From contig NC_088776.1 in the NCBI RefSeq assembly GCF_954871325.1, positions 37,062,508 to 37,126,507 of the forward strand: a DNA stretch of 64,000 bases, in the 5' to 3' direction. The stretch's first letter is position 1, and each line of letters begins with the position of its first letter. Below the pieces are notes generated by a model, which worked only from the letters and a program-made list of their open reading frames with translations, had not been told where the DNA came from and made no database searches. The DNA is from Gordionus sp. m RMFG-2023. Its lineage: Eukaryota; Nematomorpha; Gordioida; Chordodea; Parachordodidae. Positions 61,765 through 64,000 of the stretch are shown here, one piece after another. Made by a program: the position numbers and the translations under genes.

Positions 61765-61870
61765 GACCACTAGAGTAAGCAGGATTGGGGGCGGGGGAGG
61801 GAGGGGTGATACATTTAAAAGCTTCGCCTCTCAAACTCTTTTTAGGAAGGCCATCGGCCTGGTCCACTTT
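61765..61870 (+). mobile_element. Isolated hAT subterminal region
   Basis: GTAAGCAGGATTGGGGGCGG, then AAAGCTTCGCCTCTCAAAC, and GGCCATCGGCCTGG follow the same order as the left end of the hAT at 41167 (GTAGCCAGGATT, G run, GGGGGCTTCGCCCTCAAACC). The outer end is mutated and no partner was found. Confidence 0.4.
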
Positions 61871-62792
61871 AGCAAGTTTTGATTGAAGATTTTACAGTTG
61901 CATACCCAAATATCATTTTTATGAGCACTCCATAGTTAAAATAGTGTTTAAATATTGTTGGTCATCATCAAAATTCTCAATTTTTTCTTTCCTTATGCTT
62001 AATATTTTTCTGAGTAATAAATAGACAATATATATGCACACTTACAGATGTATCTCTGAGATTGCTTAGTTACTTTTATATTTTAAATAGACTTGTGGCA
62101 CCTTTGGAAATTCAAATCCCAAAAAGATGCGTTGGTAAAGTGGAAAAATAAAAGCTATCAAATTGATAAAAATAAATTTAAAACGAAAATTTAGTAACAA
62201 TGTAGTTAAAGTATTGCGAACATTTATGGTGTCTATATATTATTTTAATCATGATTAGTAAAGCTGGTGCTAGTGGGGCTTGCAAATCCAGCCTACTATG
62301 AACCACTAATGTATCATTATAGAATTTTCTTTTAAATTTATATTTTATTTTTGGTTATTTTGTGAATTACCTATATTAAATTTCACAAGATATTCCAAAC
62401 ATTTAATATATCCTTAAATGTTTATAAAATTATTAAAAATATGTTTTCATTTGTATATATACATTTTTTTTAGCTAATTTTTTTTGTATTTCATAGTTAT
62501 AATTTAAACAATAAAATATTAAAATTATTCTATAAATATAAAACTTAAAAAAAAAATGGCAATTTTGGAAATTTCCATTATAAGGCGAGAGATCTATGCT
62601 TTTGAATGCCCGTAAGATAATTTGACTAATCATAATTCTTTTACAAAAAATGTTAAAAGGAATGATCATAAATTTCTCACTAAAAGATATCTATTGATAT
62701 TTAAGAATTCCCAATATATAAAAGGGTACAGAAGTTATAGACGATAATAAAAAAAAAAATTTGCCTACCCCCAGAATCCCCTATGTTCAAAA

Positions 62793-64000
62793 CAGGCGCG
62801 TACGCAGGAATTTGGTGTGGGGGAGGGGGGGGGGGTGAATAATAAAATTTTTAAAGAAATATTATTGTTATTTAAAAATATTAAGCATAAATTTATTAGG
62901 ACCAATAACTATTTCTAATACACAATTTTAAATTAATGTGAATTATAAAAAAAATTATATATATAAACCGGCATATAAAAAACTATAAAATAAATGTGAA
63001 TTAAAAAATATTAAAAGGATATGCATATGAAAAACTATAAAATAAATGTGAATTATAAAATATTTAAGTGAATATAACCACCATATTTAGGAATCACTTA
63101 AATGACCCAAAATAGAAATTCGAATTTTGAGCCTTTAAAATTTATATATAAAGTATCAATTTAAATGTTGGAAATATAAATTAATACACAAAATGTTTCT
63201 TAGGAATAATTGTATTTTGTATTACAATGTAAAATCCAATCTTCGTTGGGACTGAGCTAATTTTTCAACTATCTCATCCTTGCTTGCGTTGAATTCCTAT
63301 GAATATTCAAAAGATCCAAACCATTCAATCTACTTTCAGAAGTTGTACTTCTTAGGTATGTTTTTCAGAACCTTCATTTTTTAAATATATCCGGGTCGGG
63401 TATGACATTTTTTTTAAAAAGACACCTGGGACAGGCCTGAAATTTTTTTAAAAAAAACGCGGGCTGGGCAGAATAAAATTTTGAAAAAAAAATCCGGACC
63501 GTGCCCTGCAAATGGTACCTAGGGCTTTGTTATTCCTCTAAAAAAGAGAATGTTCTCTAATTAGTTTACTAATGGGAAGAGTTGCTAATATATGTATATA
63601 TAACCATTTTAATACATTGGGAATATAATCTAAAAATGTCTGAAATAATGCAAAGCATCCATAGAATTTTTTGGGAATATATCAACCATAGTTAATCTTT
63701 TAAATATAGTTATTGAGCTAATAAGGCATCACAAAATACTTTAACATCTTATGATAAAAATGTCTAACATATATTTTATTATTTTTCTATCACCATCTGA
63801 AAAAGATTGGGAAGGCTTTTTTGGAAGTAATATCTGCAGATTGTGAAGTGCTGCCTGATGAATTAAAAACCATTCATTTATTTGGGTTATAACTGTATCT
63901 AAGAGGGGAAATTTGTTTTATAATACTCTTCTCCTGATCTTATATTAATGTTTTGACGATGAGCTTTCCTTTCTACAAGTCGAGGGAAACAAATATTAAA
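62793..64000 (-). mobile_element. hAT transposon running off the right edge of the window
   Basis: The low end is CAGGCGCGTACGCAGGAATT next to a G run. The sequence is the reverse-complement counterpart of 22264-24019 almost throughout. On the minus strand SRLNGLDLLNIH lies near 63340-63300, and the segment encoding CLPRL...RKAHRQNINI lies at the very edge. Frames are interrupted, so it is inactive. A short G+C-rich insertion lies at 63375-63509. The 8 bases before the end are GTTCAAAA; the partner duplication lies outside the window. Confidence 0.85.
63375..63509. repeat. G+C-rich MITE, short version, nested in the hAT
   Basis: Ends CCGTGCCCTG (mirror CAGGGCACGG) at the same transposase position as 23390-23737, with fewer CGGGCC blocks. 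Confidence 0.55.

Overview
The window is metazoan nuclear DNA, strongly A+T-rich. One host gene is recognisable. It is a transcription factor AP-2 (TFAP2) gene on the minus strand, from about 20.4 kb down to 1.9 kb. AP-2 factors are known only from animals. I cannot place the species below Metazoa from this sequence.

AP-2 gene (1.9-20.4 kb): four 3' exons (6712-6925, 6418-6536, 3519-3657, 1917-3372) carry the basic DNA-binding and helix-span-helix dimerisation core. Their splice phases close exactly. Two upstream exons (17163-18942, 16830-17092) carry a long Asn/Gln/His-rich N-terminal region with a proline-rich PYFPPP motif. A further open block (19684-20418) can splice onto it in phase and may be coding exon 1. 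The predicted protein is about 1,570 residues, against about 440 in vertebrates. The phases on either side of the 9.9 kb intron do not match, so at least one small exon is still hidden there. That intron is full of mobile DNA: two hAT-type MITEs with GGGCGGG arrays, a decayed hAT, a foldback-like element whose arms are arrays of a GCGAATGCATTA-type unit, a solo LTR inside one arm, and two copies of an unclassified inverted-repeat element.

20.4-40.5 kb is gene-poor. It holds two hAT elements with clear 8-bp target duplications (22264-24019 and 27265-28912, the second with an open C-terminal transposase frame), a 1.46 kb copy of the unclassified element (30094-31554), a 19-bp minisatellite, a tRNA-like sequence and a C-rich block of unknown origin.

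40.5-47.7 kb is a nested stack in three layers. An old LTR retrotransposon (40577-47685, 5-bp duplication GTAAC) is interrupted by a hAT element (41167-45638, 8-bp duplication GGTATGAT). That hAT is interrupted by a short young LTR element (42859-44930, 5-bp duplication TGGCC), which landed in one of the hAT's own small exons.

47.7-64 kb is mostly empty A+T-rich sequence. It contains a mariner-type MITE, a possible SINE, a 15-bp minisatellite, a LINE C-terminal fragment, fragments of TTF-zinc-finger and other hATs, and at the right edge a hAT running out of the window. No rRNA, CRISPR array or bacterial-type gene organisation was seen.
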